DNA of 22,499 nt from Loki-b32 sp964493385 (GTDB lineage Archaea > Asgardarchaeota > Lokiarchaeia > Sigyniarchaeales > SOKP01). Under the pieces are notes generated by a model that was not told the origin of the DNA, made no database searches, and worked only from the letters and a program-made list of their open reading frames with translations. The DNA lies in the NCBI GenBank assembly GCA_964493385.1, contig CAZBNW010000040.1:1-22499 (forward strand). The letters are read 5' to 3'. The position numbers were made by a program, and so were the translations under genes. Below are positions 14,702 to 22,499 of the stretch, piece by piece (the first letter of the stretch is position 1; each line of letters opens with the position of its first letter).

Positions 14702-17430
14702 TATTTCATCCTCCTTTTTTTTTGAATATTATCTTTAATAATTTCTTCTTTTTTATTTTCATCAGGACTTTTCATTTGCATTAATTTAGGATCCATTGCA
14801 TCGTATTTTTTAAATCTTTCAGGCTCTCGTTTGAAGTGAGCTTCACAGTTTGGACTGCAAAAGTGATAGATTTTGCCTTTATATTCATATTCAATAGCGC
14901 GTCTCGGATCAATTTCCATTCCACAAACTGGATCTGTTACTTTCTCCTGAGAAATTAACAATCGTTCTTCTTCTAATTGTTGAGGTGTTTTTGGTTCATA
15001 TCTCTTTAAAAACAATGCATTTGTCACTACTGAGACAGAACTAGTAGCCATAAAAACTGCTGCTAAATATGGAGGTAAGAATAACCCTGTTAGACCGTAT
15101 AATACTCCAGCAGCAATCGGAATTCCAATAATATTATATATAAATGCCCAGAATAAATTCGTTAACATCTTTTTATAGGTTTTCTTAGATAAATTAATCG
15201 CCGATACTACATTTCTCACATCTCCCCTCATAAGTACGATATCTGCTGTCTCAATGGCAATGTCAGTTCCAGAACCAATAGCAATCCCTACATCTGCCTG
15301 AGCTAATGCTGGAGCATCGTTTATTCCATCTCCTACCATCCCCACAATTTTATGATCTCCAGATTCTTGGAGTTTTTGAATAGTTAAAGCTTTTTCATTT
15401 GGCAGAACTTCTGCTAGGATATGTTGCTCATCTAATTTTAGTTGACTTCCAATACTTAAAGCAGTTTGCAAGTTATCGCCTGTTAGCATGTAAATATCTA
15501 ATTCATTTTCTCTTAATTTATCTAAAGCATAAGGAGCTTGGTCTTTAATCTTATCTGAAATCCCTATAATTCCCCTAACAGTGTTATCGATACTTATTAA
15601 GATAGTAGTTATACCTTCCTGCTGAAATTCACTGAATTTACCTTTGTATCCTTCAATTGAGAAACTATAGTCTATCATTAATTTGTCATTTCCGATTAAA
15701 ATCGTCTTTCCATTAATATTAGTCTTAATACCTTTTCCAGGAATACCATCAAATTCAGTTGGAGATTCAAGAGATAACCCTCGTTGATTTGCTTCTTCGA
15801 TAATAGCCCTTCCAAGCGGATGTTCAGAGCCCATTTCTGCACTTCCAGCGTAAAATAAAAGTTCATTTTCATCATAGCCAGTACCATTTAAATCCTTTTC
15901 AGTAAAAATAACTGAAACTTTTGGTTTACCAACAGTTAAAGTACCTGTCTTATCAAACACGATGGTGTTAATTGTATTAATGGATTCTAGGGAATCCCCA
16001 CCTTTAATTAAAAGACCACTTTCAGCACCTTTTCCTGTACCAACCATTACAGCTGTTGGAATTGCAAGCCCTAATGCACAGGGACACGCAATAACTACAA
16101 CGGAAGTAAATACAAGTAAAGAGGTTTCGAGTCTTGTTGCTAGAAGTTCAGGAAATAATTCTGGTCCAAGGAAATACCAAAATAAAAACGCGCTCATAGC
16201 AATAAGAATTACTAAAGGGACGAAATAATTACTAACCTTGTCAGCTAATTGCTGTTTGGCTGCTTTCCTACTTTGGGCTTGTTTTACAAAATCAATAATT
16301 TGAAATAGTAATGTATCTTTACCTATTTTCTCAGCTACCATATGAATTAAGCCAGTTTGATTCACTGTTGCTCCAATCACTTCACTATCAATTTCTTTTT
16401 TAACATATTTACTTTCGCCAGTAATCATTGATTCATCAACTTTAGATTTACCTTCAATTACTCTCCCGTCAACAGGGATCTTTTCACCGGGTCTTACAAT
16501 TAATACGTCCCCTACTTCAATTTCTTCGATAGGAATTTCTATCTCCTCTCCCTCTTTTAAAATTGTAGCGGATTTAGGTTGTAATCCAATCAATTTTTTA
16601 ATAGCTTCAGAAGTTTGACCTTTAGTTTTATGTTCAAGGTATTTTCCTATCAATAAGAAAGAAATAATCATACTCATTGCTTCATAGAATGTTTTCCCAG
16701 AGATTAAGAAAGTCGTTAGAATCGAATAAATAAATGCTGTTGTAGTACCTAAAGCAACTAATACATCCATATTAGTTGATTTATTTTTTAGGGATTTATA
16801 CGCACCTATTAAGAAAAATGATCCCGAGATGATATAATTCGCTCCGGCTAAAAAGAATAGGAATAAGTTTCTTTCAAATGAATCTACTACAAACCAACTT
16901 ATGGGTGTAATTATTAGAGAAAACATAAGTGAAATTAACATAATGCGTAATCGATATCTCATTTCTTTCTTATGTTTGATAATTTCCATGTCCATTGCTC
17001 CCGCTGACTTCTCAATGTTATATCCTAATTGTTTAATTCTGGAATACACACCATTTTCATCAATAACTAATTCATTGAATTCAACAAACATCTTAGACGC
17101 TTTATAATTCCCTCTTATTTCATAAATTCCTTCAATTTCTTTGATTCTGCTAATAAAACCTTCAAATTCATTTTCAGAAAGCATGTCAAGAATTTTGAGA
17201 TCGATTTTAGCTAAGGATGCCTTATATCCAAGATCCCGAATTACTTTTTTAAAGTCATTGAAATTAATATTATTTGGGTCATATTCAACTGTCGCTTCTT
17301 CATTTGCAAAATTAACTACAGCAGTCTTAACACCATCAAGACTATTCAGTTTAGTTTCAATCTTTAGAGCACAATTTGCACATGTCATTCCTCCAAGTTT
17401 GATATTTACATTTTCTTTAGTTTCACTCAT
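14701..17430 (-). CDS. copA: Cu+-exporting P1B-type ATPase with YHS-like C-terminus
   Basis: The 909-residue P-type ATPase pumps soft metals out of the cytoplasm using ATP. N-terminal HMA domain GGMTCANC carries C17 and C20; a second HMA-like domain (about 75-140) has lost its CxxC. Eight transmembrane helices follow the P1B plan, with CPC near 448-450, phosphorylation motif DKTGTLT near 492, hinge GDGINDAP near 699, and the TM7 YN and TM8 MxxSS residues of the Cu+ class (CopA). The C-terminus holds a YHS/TRASH-like domain (about 831-875: DPVCGMEIDP, then YHFCSPNC) and a Met/Lys-rich tail. It heads an operon with two small metal-binding proteins. The ATG follows AGGTGAC SD sequence. A metal-sensing role for the YHS-like tail is inference. 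Confidence 0.93.
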   Translation of the reverse strand: MSETKENVNIKLGGMTCANCALKIETKLNSLDGVKTAVVNFANEEATVEYDPNNINFNDFKKVIRDLGYKASLAKIDLKILDMLSENEFEGFISRIKEIEGIYEIRGNYKASKMFVEFNELVIDENGVYSRIKQLGYNIEKSAGAMDMEIIKHKKEMRYRLRIMLISLMFSLIITPISWFVVDSFERNLFLFFLAGANYIISGSFFLIGAYKSLKNKSTNMDVLVALGTTTAFIYSILTTFLISGKTFYEAMSMIISFLLIGKYLEHKTKGQTSEAIKKLIGLQPKSATILKEGEEIEIPIEEIEVGDVLIVRPGEKIPVDGRVIEGKSKVDESMITGESKYVKKEIDSEVIGATVNQTGLIHMVAEKIGKDTLLFQIIDFVKQAQSRKAAKQQLADKVSNYFVPLVILIAMSAFLFWYFLGPELFPELLATRLETSLLVFTSVVVIACPCALGLAIPTAVMVGTGKGAESGLLIKGGDSLESINTINTIVFDKTGTLTVGKPKVSVIFTEKDLNGTGYDENELLFYAGSAEMGSEHPLGRAIIEEANQRGLSLESPTEFDGIPGKGIKTNINGKTILIGNDKLMIDYSFSIEGYKGKFSEFQQEGITTILISIDNTVRGIIGISDKIKDQAPYALDKLRENELDIYMLTGDNLQTALSIGSQLKLDEQHILAEVLPNEKALTIQKLQESGDHKIVGMVGDGINDAPALAQADVGIAIGSGTDIAIETADIVLMRGDVRNVVSAINLSKKTYKKMLTNLFWAFIYNIIGIPIAAGVLYGLTGLFLPPYLAAVFMATSSVSVVTNALFLKRYEPKTPQQLEEERLLISQEKVTDPVCGMEIDPRRAIEYEYKGKIYHFCSPNCEAHFKREPERFKKYDAMDPKLMQMKSPDENKKEEIIKDNIQKKRRMK

Positions 17431-17745
17431 ATAAAGTCACCTTTAGATTCTCATATCAATTTATACTTAGTATTTTAATTATACATTTTGATTATAATTT
17501 GTAAATTTATTTTAAAAATTGATTTCCTAATTATGGATTTTAAAAAAATATCTTTATAATTATTTAAGTTAACAAGTTTTTCTACATTTTCAATATATAA
17601 TGATTTTTATAGAGAAGTTCTTGTAGGATGTAACTCAATTTCTGTTGCAAAAATTCCATAAAAGCATATAAAGATTCACAGAAAAAAAAAGAAAAGAATT
17701 TATGTTAGTTAATTATTATTTACTCAGTTCCCTAGGTTCTAATTC
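17431..17745. other. Gene-free AT-rich region with probable copA promoter
   Basis: No credible ORF is present on either strand. On the minus strand, the region before copA has TATA-like runs and AGGTGAC SD sequence near the start. No obvious copper-regulator palindrome stands out. Confidence 0.4.
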
Positions 17746-17940
17746 TTATGTTCTCTCTTTATAATTTTTCCTAACATATATATAAAGCAGTAAGCCGATT
17801 ACGTTAAGGATAAAACCTATTAATAACCAAAATTCAGTATTTTTAATTCCTCGCTTAAGGGCATCTCTATGCATATAGTTAGCAATTAATAAACTAACTA
17901 AAAAATAAACAACTACTCCCGATACCATGAAAATCCACAT
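17746..17940 (-). CDS. Small two-helix membrane protein of unknown function
   Basis: The 64-residue product begins MWIFMVSGVVVYFLVSLLIA and has two hydrophobic segments, about 3-23 and 36-57 (FWLLIGFILNVIGLLLYIYV), linked by the polar HRDALKRGIKNTE loop. The loop and the LIGFILNVIGLLLYIYVRKNY segment look like small integral membrane proteins found in archaea, but I cannot name a function. Start ATG 17940 is favoured by a TATATATAAGG-like element some 50 bases upstream. An ATG in frame at about 17928 (MVSGV) is an alternative. It is probably not part of the copA operon, which begins more than 300 bases downstream. Confidence 0.65.
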   Translation of the reverse strand: MWIFMVSGVVVYFLVSLLIANYMHRDALKRGIKNTEFWLLIGFILNVIGLLLYIYVRKNYKERT

Positions 17941-18166
17941 AAATGGATAAGCTGCAAAGAAAGGACATGTTAAAAGAATTTTTTATCAACTCCTTATATA
18001 TACAAAATTTAAACTATATTACTTTAAGATTAAGTAATATTTTGTACAATTATAGGTATCGATTATAATTTAAAAACTTTTTTTTGGTTTTGATTGTAGA
18101 AAATTTCCAAATTAGTGGGTTGACTTATTTTTAGTTATCCCCAATCCAAGTAATCTTATATAGTAA

Positions 18167-18385
18167 ATCCTCTGCTCCGGAATAAGATATATATTTAAGG
18201 AAGGAATATATGATGAAGAAGAACAAGAATCTTGGGTTCCAGGTTCTGTTTCTCCATATGTACTAAATAGAGCTAGAAGTAATGACGGATATGGTATTTG
18301 GGGTCATTATTTAAGTGAATTATTCATTGAAAGAATATCTTACAACTCTAAAAGCAAAGTCATTACAATGTTTATTGGATTGTAA
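18167..18385 (+). pseudogene. Degraded coding remnant
   Basis: An open frame of about 72 codons with no good start encodes a protein-like stretch including ESWVPGSVSPYVLNRARSN and GYGIWGHYLSELFIERISYN, ending at TAA 18383-18385. The composition (many different polar and aromatic residues, few low-complexity runs) is unlike the intergenic DNA around it. An ATG at 18210-18212 is in another frame and gives only a short peptide. It may be the C-terminal piece of a lost gene or mobile element. I cannot name the parent family. Confidence 0.35.
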
Positions 18386-18607
18386 AATTAAAGCAAAATT
18401 TAACACTTAAGGATAAAAAATAATATTAATTTATAAGTAGTCACATTAAATTCCCCAACTTCTTTATTTAAAGCCCTATAAATAACCTCTTTCTCTTAAT
18501 TCCTTTTCCATTGATTTTGATAATTGTAATTTCTTTTCTGTAAATAATTTGTTAAAAATTAAAATAATTCATTTGAGAAGAATTAACATATAATTACCTT
18601 ACACATA
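18386..18607. other. Gene-poor stretch with a minor minus-strand coding-like fragment
   Basis: No complete gene is visible. On the minus strand a short frame ending at TAG 18476-18478 reads NKLFTEKKLQLSKSMEKEL and so on, about 30 codons without a start. It could be a gene tail or chance. Taken with the remnant at 18167-18385 it suggests decayed or rearranged DNA upstream of the subtilase gene's end. Confidence 0.3.
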
Positions 18608-20560
18608 TTATTTCACATAAGCATTGTAACCCTCAATAACGAATATGAATTCGATGAATTTTGTATATGCAGGAGCATTGAATTCTAATTCGATGAACTC
18701 AGAACTCCCTTCATTATGATCAGCACCCAATATATCCACTCGTTCATCATCGCTGAGTAATAATGTCCATTGTACTTGACCCAAAGCAGAGTGAACCGCG
18801 GAAGTTAAGTGTAATGGCACCATTTGTCCGTTGGGCAATTTACCCAATAGTTGCACATTATCGATATGTGAGATAGTTTTGGGATGTTCGATAAGTCGAA
18901 GAAGATAGCGATCATTTACTACTCCAGGAGTCGTGATTAGTGTATGATTTGCAACCACATCGATACCATCCGGATTGTGAATATTAAGCAAACCTTCTTC
19001 AATATATTCTTCCCCGTCATATACTGATAAGATTGGGCAACCACCACCGCCACCCCCACCCCCATCTGGGACATTATCTACCAAAACTATTGTCTGATCT
19101 TCTGCCCAATTGCCGTGTATATCCCAAGCTCTACTAGTGATTGTATGCGCACCCTCTGAATGTCCATAAGTATTCCATTGCCATTCATATGGAGCGGTTT
19201 TATCATTATGCCAAATACCATTGTCAATCTTGTATTGAACTTTAGATATCCCAAAATCATCGGAAGCTGATACTATAATTGTGACTGTGCCACTAACTCT
19301 TCCAGAGGGTGATGTGATACTTACACTTGGATTAAAAGTATCACCTATTGCAGTAGCTACTGCAAGTTGAGCATTAATTAAACCTTCACCATATTGACCG
19401 TACTCCCAACCAAGATAAGTGGTGGTACTATTCAAGATACTCTCCACATCATCATTACTTAAAGTGGGATTGGCAGAAAGAATCAATGCACAGACGCCTG
19501 CTGCCATTGGGGCTGCCATTGAAGTTCCACTCAAATATCCCCAACTTCCAATAGTTGTACTAAAAATATTCACTCCCGGAGCGACAACATCTAGTTCATC
19601 GCCGTAACAGCTCCACCATGGTCTAGTGTGATCAATATCAACGGCACCTACTGCTATTACCCATTTATCATATGCTGCAGGATAACGCACCCATGTATCA
19701 TATTGATTTGGGGCATTTCCCGAAGCTGCTACAAGAATGATACCTGCTTGATATGCTTCTTGACAAGCTACTTCTAAGGAATACCATTCATTATCAAATC
19801 CAAAACTCATAGATATAATATCTATATCATTATCTGGATCAGGATCATCATGTGTACCTATTGCCCAATCAATGGCTTCAACTATGTCGTCTAGATATGC
19901 CACACCAGCAATAGCACGAACAGCATAAAGATTAACTTTTGGAGCCACTCCTATAATTCCAATATCATTATCTTCTGCACCAATTATTCCAGCAACGTGT
20001 GTGCCATGACTGTCTACATCTTCATCATATGGATCATCATCATGCTGATCCGGGGGACCTACAAAATCATAACCCCCTTTATAATTGCTTATTAAATCTA
20101 GATGGTTATAGTCAATACCACTATCAATAACACATACATTTATATTTTCACCGGCAGAATTATTAAGTAATACATCGTAAGTATCTTCAAAACCACCCCA
20201 AGCCCTTTCTACATCTATGTCGTCAATACCCAAATCGAGAAAATCATTTCCGCCACCTCCTCCTGGGTCGTTAACTGAAAGAACGGCTCTCTCTGAAATT
20301 AAATCGATTGCCCTTATAAACCATGCATTTTCTAGCTGCTTATAAATAGTATAAGGCATTCTCCCTGCAAACCCATTAATAGAATTGTAATAATATTTGA
20401 TTTCAAATTCACGAATATCAATATTAATGCCCGGTTCGAATAAAATTATAACATCAACATACTCAACTTCTTGATACACATATATTGAAGGAGGGAATAT
20501 AAAAATCATCATAGAAGCAATTAATATACCTATCATTATTATCCTTTTTCTATTTTTCAT
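18608..20560 (-). CDS. Secreted subtilisin-family (S8) serine protease
   Basis: The 650-residue protein has an N-terminal signal sequence or anchor (about 6-25), an I9-like propeptide region (about 32-95, with SINGFAGRMPY), and a subtilase catalytic domain (about 105-405). Catalytic residues are D146 in VIDSGID, H185 in SHGTHVAG and S347 in SGTSMAAP, with N281 for the oxyanion hole. An Ig-like domain (about 410-495) follows, then an eight-glycine linker and a C-terminal domain starting CPILSVYDGEEYIEEG. It should cleave proteins outside the cell. The start ATG is preceded by AAAGTGATTTAA, an SD-like motif. The C-terminal domain after the glycine run resembles a module seen in archaeal surface proteins, from memory rather than search, and may hold it at the surface. 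Confidence 0.93.
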   Translation of the reverse strand: MKNRKRIIMIGILIASMMIFIFPPSIYVYQEVEYVDVIILFEPGINIDIREFEIKYYYNSINGFAGRMPYTIYKQLENAWFIRAIDLISERAVLSVNDPGGGGGNDFLDLGIDDIDVERAWGGFEDTYDVLLNNSAGENINVCVIDSGIDYNHLDLISNYKGGYDFVGPPDQHDDDPYDEDVDSHGTHVAGIIGAEDNDIGIIGVAPKVNLYAVRAIAGVAYLDDIVEAIDWAIGTHDDPDPDNDIDIISMSFGFDNEWYSLEVACQEAYQAGIILVAASGNAPNQYDTWVRYPAAYDKWVIAVGAVDIDHTRPWWSCYGDELDVVAPGVNIFSTTIGSWGYLSGTSMAAPMAAGVCALILSANPTLSNDDVESILNSTTTYLGWEYGQYGEGLINAQLAVATAIGDTFNPSVSITSPSGRVSGTVTIIVSASDDFGISKVQYKIDNGIWHNDKTAPYEWQWNTYGHSEGAHTITSRAWDIHGNWAEDQTIVLVDNVPDGGGGGGGGCPILSVYDGEEYIEEGLLNIHNPDGIDVVANHTLITTPGVVNDRYLLRLIEHPKTISHIDNVQLLGKLPNGQMVPLHLTSAVHSALGQVQWTLLLSDDERVDILGADHNEGSSEFIELEFNAPAYTKFIEFIFVIEGYNAYVK

Positions 20561-20823
20561 TTAAATCACTTTAACCAATTTTTTAGAATTTAATTCTTTA
20601 TTCTTTATAAGTTAACATATAAATTTTATTGTCTTTTATGGTTTTATTTGTTAACTATTATTGTAGCTATATATAATTAATTCTTATTTAAATCTTCCTA
20701 ATGCCTTTAGCGTTATAATTGTCGATATTTGTAAAATTATAAACTTAAGATTTTCTCAGATTATAGAATTACTAATTAGAAGTGGCATAAGATTTATATG
20801 AAAGGATGGTATAATAGTTTTCA
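20561..20823. promoter_or_regulatory. Divergent promoter region between subtilase and propeller genes
   Basis: This AT-rich 263-bp stretch has no credible ORF and separates two divergent genes for surface or secreted proteins. On the minus strand AGTGAT lies just before the subtilase ATG. TATA-like sequences occur on both strands, but no element stands out enough to fix a promoter. Confidence 0.35.
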
Positions 20824-21942
20824 ATGAATAATAAATTGAAAAAAATTGCGCTATCTGCTTTAATTTCATCTATTCTAATTATTTTTGTTATATTCATTCC
20901 TATATTAATATTAATTAGTTATAACCGAGATTCTTTTTGGTATTATGATACGGGTAATAATGTATATTCTGTGGCAATCTCGTCAGACGGCTCATATATA
21001 GCTGCGGCGGGTGGTCATAACGTTTATTTATTTTCTGAATCAAAAACCACACCATTATGGAATTATGTATCAAATGGTGATATGGATTCGGTTGCAATTT
21101 CGGCTGATGGCTCATATATAGCTGCGAAGGGTGATTACAATGTTTATTTATTTTCTAAATCAAATTCCACACCATTATGGAATTATGTATCAACTGAACT
21201 CATTTGGGGAGTGGCGATATCATCAGATGGCTCATATATAGCTGCGGTGGGCGATTACAATGTTTATTTATTTTCTAAATCAAATTCCACACCATTATGG
21301 AATTATATATTAACTGAAAACATTTGGCGAGTGGCGATATCATCAGATGGTTCATATATAGCTGCGGCGGGCGATCACAATGTTTATTTATTTTCTAAAT
21401 CAAGCAATATTCCTCTATGGAATTATACAACGAATAGATGGGTGTGGGGATTGGCAATCTCATCTAATGGCATGTATATCGCAGTTGGAGACTTTGACAG
21501 CACCATCTATTTATTTAATAAGACAAGTTCTACACCAATGTGGTATAAGAAACTTAACTCTAGTTTTATTAATTCAGTAGCAATTTCATCTAATGGTTCA
21601 TATATTGCAGTAGGAAGTGCTGGTAAAAATTTATACTTGTTTAAAAAAGATAATCCTACACCAGTATGGAATTATTCTGCAGAGTGGGCATTTAATTCAG
21701 TATCGATATCATCCGATGGTTCATATATAGCAGCATCAAGTTCAACACTTATCGCTAGTATTAATGGTACACCACCGCCTCTAGTAGGAGAGGTTTACCT
21801 ATTCGATAAAAATAATTCCAAACCGATATGGCACTATAATATAGGTGATTTTATTTCTTCGGTAGTAATTTCAAATGATGGTACGCATGTAGCAGTGGGA
21901 AGTTATGATGATAAAGTCTATCTTTTTTTAAAATCCCAATGA
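20824..21942 (+). CDS. Membrane-anchored eight-blade beta-propeller protein
   Basis: The 372-residue protein has an uncleaved signal-anchor or signal peptide (about 5-33, ALISSILIIFVIFIPILILI), then eight WD40/PQQ-like repeats of about 40 residues. Each repeat follows the pattern VAISSDGSYIAA...VYLFSKSNSTPLWNY, and the last is completed by the N-terminal FWYYDTGN strand, which would close the ring. It probably lies outside the cell as a binding platform. There is no visible enzyme motif. The DNA repeats have a period of exactly 120 bp through the early blades, with 21121-21240 and 21241-21360 identical at 111 of 120 positions, so these blades were duplicated recently. It lacks a C-terminal transmembrane segment, unlike the remnant just downstream. 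Confidence 0.88.
   Translation: MNNKLKKIALSALISSILIIFVIFIPILILISYNRDSFWYYDTGNNVYSVAISSDGSYIAAAGGHNVYLFSESKTTPLWNYVSNGDMDSVAISADGSYIAAKGDYNVYLFSKSNSTPLWNYVSTELIWGVAISSDGSYIAAVGDYNVYLFSKSNSTPLWNYILTENIWRVAISSDGSYIAAAGDHNVYLFSKSSNIPLWNYTTNRWVWGLAISSNGMYIAVGDFDSTIYLFNKTSSTPMWYKKLNSSFINSVAISSNGSYIAVGSAGKNLYLFKKDNPTPVWNYSAEWAFNSVSISSDGSYIAASSSTLIASINGTPPPLVGEVYLFDKNNSKPIWHYNIGDFISSVVISNDGTHVAVGSYDDKVYLFLKSQ
20971..21450 (+). repeat. 120-bp in-frame tandem repeats within the propeller gene
   Basis: Four consecutive copies of a 120-bp unit encode 40-residue propeller blades. The segments at 21121-21240 and 21241-21360 match at 111 of 120 positions; flanking copies are more diverged. The conserved core includes GTTTATTTATTTTCT and ACCATTATGGAATTAT. 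Exact multiples of three keep the frame, so copy number could change without breaking the gene. Confidence 0.85.
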
Positions 21943-21979
21943 ATCTGGTAAAACTTTTTTATTAATCATTATAACTGTT

Positions 21980-22327
21980 TATTTCCTCTAGGAAAGCTTT
22001 CAAATCTTTTTCATGCGAATCTGTTTGATAGTGTAATCTCTCAACCAAATATAAAGGTTATATTTAGGGAAGATTACCCTTAACGAAGTGATGGACAATG
22101 TTGTAGACAATCTAGCATTAACAGCCAACGGTAAATACTTAGTTTTAGGCATCATGGGATTTGGTGTCTGGAAAGCAGATATAAGTAATATAATTATATT
22201 AAAAGAAATGCCTTGGGTAGAAATTATTTTAATTATTGTCATCGCCACTAGAACTAGTGGCATAGTAATATTAGGATCAATATTTATCAAGAAGAAAAGA
22301 AAATTCTCACAAAAAGATATTGAATAA
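21980..22327 (+). pseudogene. Frameshifted remnant of a beta-propeller membrane protein
   Basis: An open segment reading KLSNLFHANLFDSVISQPN and IKVIFREDYP stops at TAA (22080-22082 region), and the next frame continues as LNEVMDNVVDNLALTANGKY, LVLGIMGFGVWKADIS, then a hydrophobic helix (VEIILIIVIATRTSGIVILG) and the basic tail KKKRKFSQ, ending at 22327. NLALTANGKYLVLG resembles the VAISSDGSYIAA blade core of the gene just upstream. Read together, this looks like the end of a propeller protein with a C-terminal membrane anchor, broken by a frameshift. A short real gene from GTG 22088 (79 residues) is the alternative, but it would hold only one blade and a helix. The left boundary is approximate. 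Confidence 0.5.
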
Positions 22328-22371
22328 AATAATTTTAGAGTAATTTTAAATTGAAGAATGAGAAAATATAA

Positions 22372-22499
22372 CTACTTCTTTTTTTCTCTATATTTTTTAA
22401 TTGCATCATGCAATCCATCTGCAGCTAGGTTAGAACAATGCATCTTAATTGGAGGAAGCCCATCTAGTGAACCTGCGACATCACCTCGAGTAATTTCTA
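22372..22499 (-). CDS. IscU/NifU-type Fe-S cluster scaffold protein, C-terminal part
   Basis: The minus-strand frame enters from the right edge and ends at TAG 22372-22374, giving 41 residues starting EITRGDVAGSLDGLPPIKMH. It includes LPPIKMHCSNLAADGLHDAI, the C-terminal signature of IscU/NifU-N proteins with the conserved cluster-ligand cysteine in HCS. These proteins assemble Fe-S clusters from iron and from sulfur supplied by a cysteine desulfurase. The rest of the gene, with the first two ligand cysteines, and any iscS partner lie outside the window. The assignment from this short end is still fairly firm because the motif is characteristic. Confidence 0.85.
   Translation of the reverse strand, partial: EITRGDVAGSLDGLPPIKMHCSNLAADGLHDAIKKYREKKK

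Noticed and set aside
15962..17434. Plus-strand frames opposite the copper ATPase
   Set aside because: They mirror the well-supported ATPase coding sequence, have no SD and no recognisable domains.
17431..18166. tRNA or other structured RNA gene in the gaps around the two-helix protein
   Set aside because: I saw no T-loop GGTTCGAA-type sequence or cloverleaf pairing, and the AT-rich composition does not suggest a structured RNA in this kind of genome.
20971..21450. CRISPR array or mobile element repeat
   Set aside because: The period is exactly 120 bp, in frame, without distinct spacers, and encodes propeller blades, so it is protein-repeat duplication.

Overview
The window is AT-rich and archaeal. 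Many starts follow a GTGAT- or GGTGA-type Shine-Dalgarno motif, which suits the anti-SD tail of archaeal 16S rRNA, often with TTG as the start codon. Other genes have an archaeal TATA-like box about 20-35 bases before the start and look leaderless. Three JAMM/MPN+ proteases with long coiled-coil tails, low GC and propeller or subtilase surface proteins suggest an Asgard archaeon, perhaps Lokiarchaeia-like. That placement is inference, because no rRNA or marker gene is present.

Layout. 1-778 (-) is the N-terminal part of an archaeal ATP-grasp ligase cut by the window edge. 934-1116 (+) is a small zinc-ribbon protein, apparently with an ATA start. 1190-8820 is the most interesting block: a fused ChlI/ChlD-like AAA+ ATPase with a VWA domain (-), a JAMM protease (-), then divergently a zinc-ribbon protein (+), a 45-residue membrane microprotein (+), and two tandem JAMM plus coiled-coil proteins in one operon (+). 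No CobN-type chelatase subunit, ubiquitin-like protein, E1 or E2 gene is visible nearby, so the ATPase is probably not serving a metal chelatase here. A link between ATPase and isopeptidases is inferred from gene order only.

8829-13221 holds a small possible DNA-binding protein (-), a large membrane protein with two repeated winged-helix-like modules in its cytoplasmic tail (+), and an MFS transporter (+). 13231-14226 (-) is a PLP-dependent cysteine synthase with a Cys-rich tail. 14329-17430 (-) is a copper-export operon: a Cu+ P1B-ATPase with an N-terminal HMA and a C-terminal YHS-like domain, then two very small Cys/His/Met-rich proteins, the first coupled to the ATPase by a TAATG overlap.

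17746-22499 holds a two-helix membrane protein (-), a gene-poor stretch with degraded coding remnants, a secreted subtilisin-family protease (-), a membrane-anchored eight-blade beta-propeller with near-identical 120-bp repeats (+), a frameshifted remnant of a similar propeller protein (+), and the C-terminal end of an IscU/NifU-type Fe-S scaffold protein (-) cut by the right edge.
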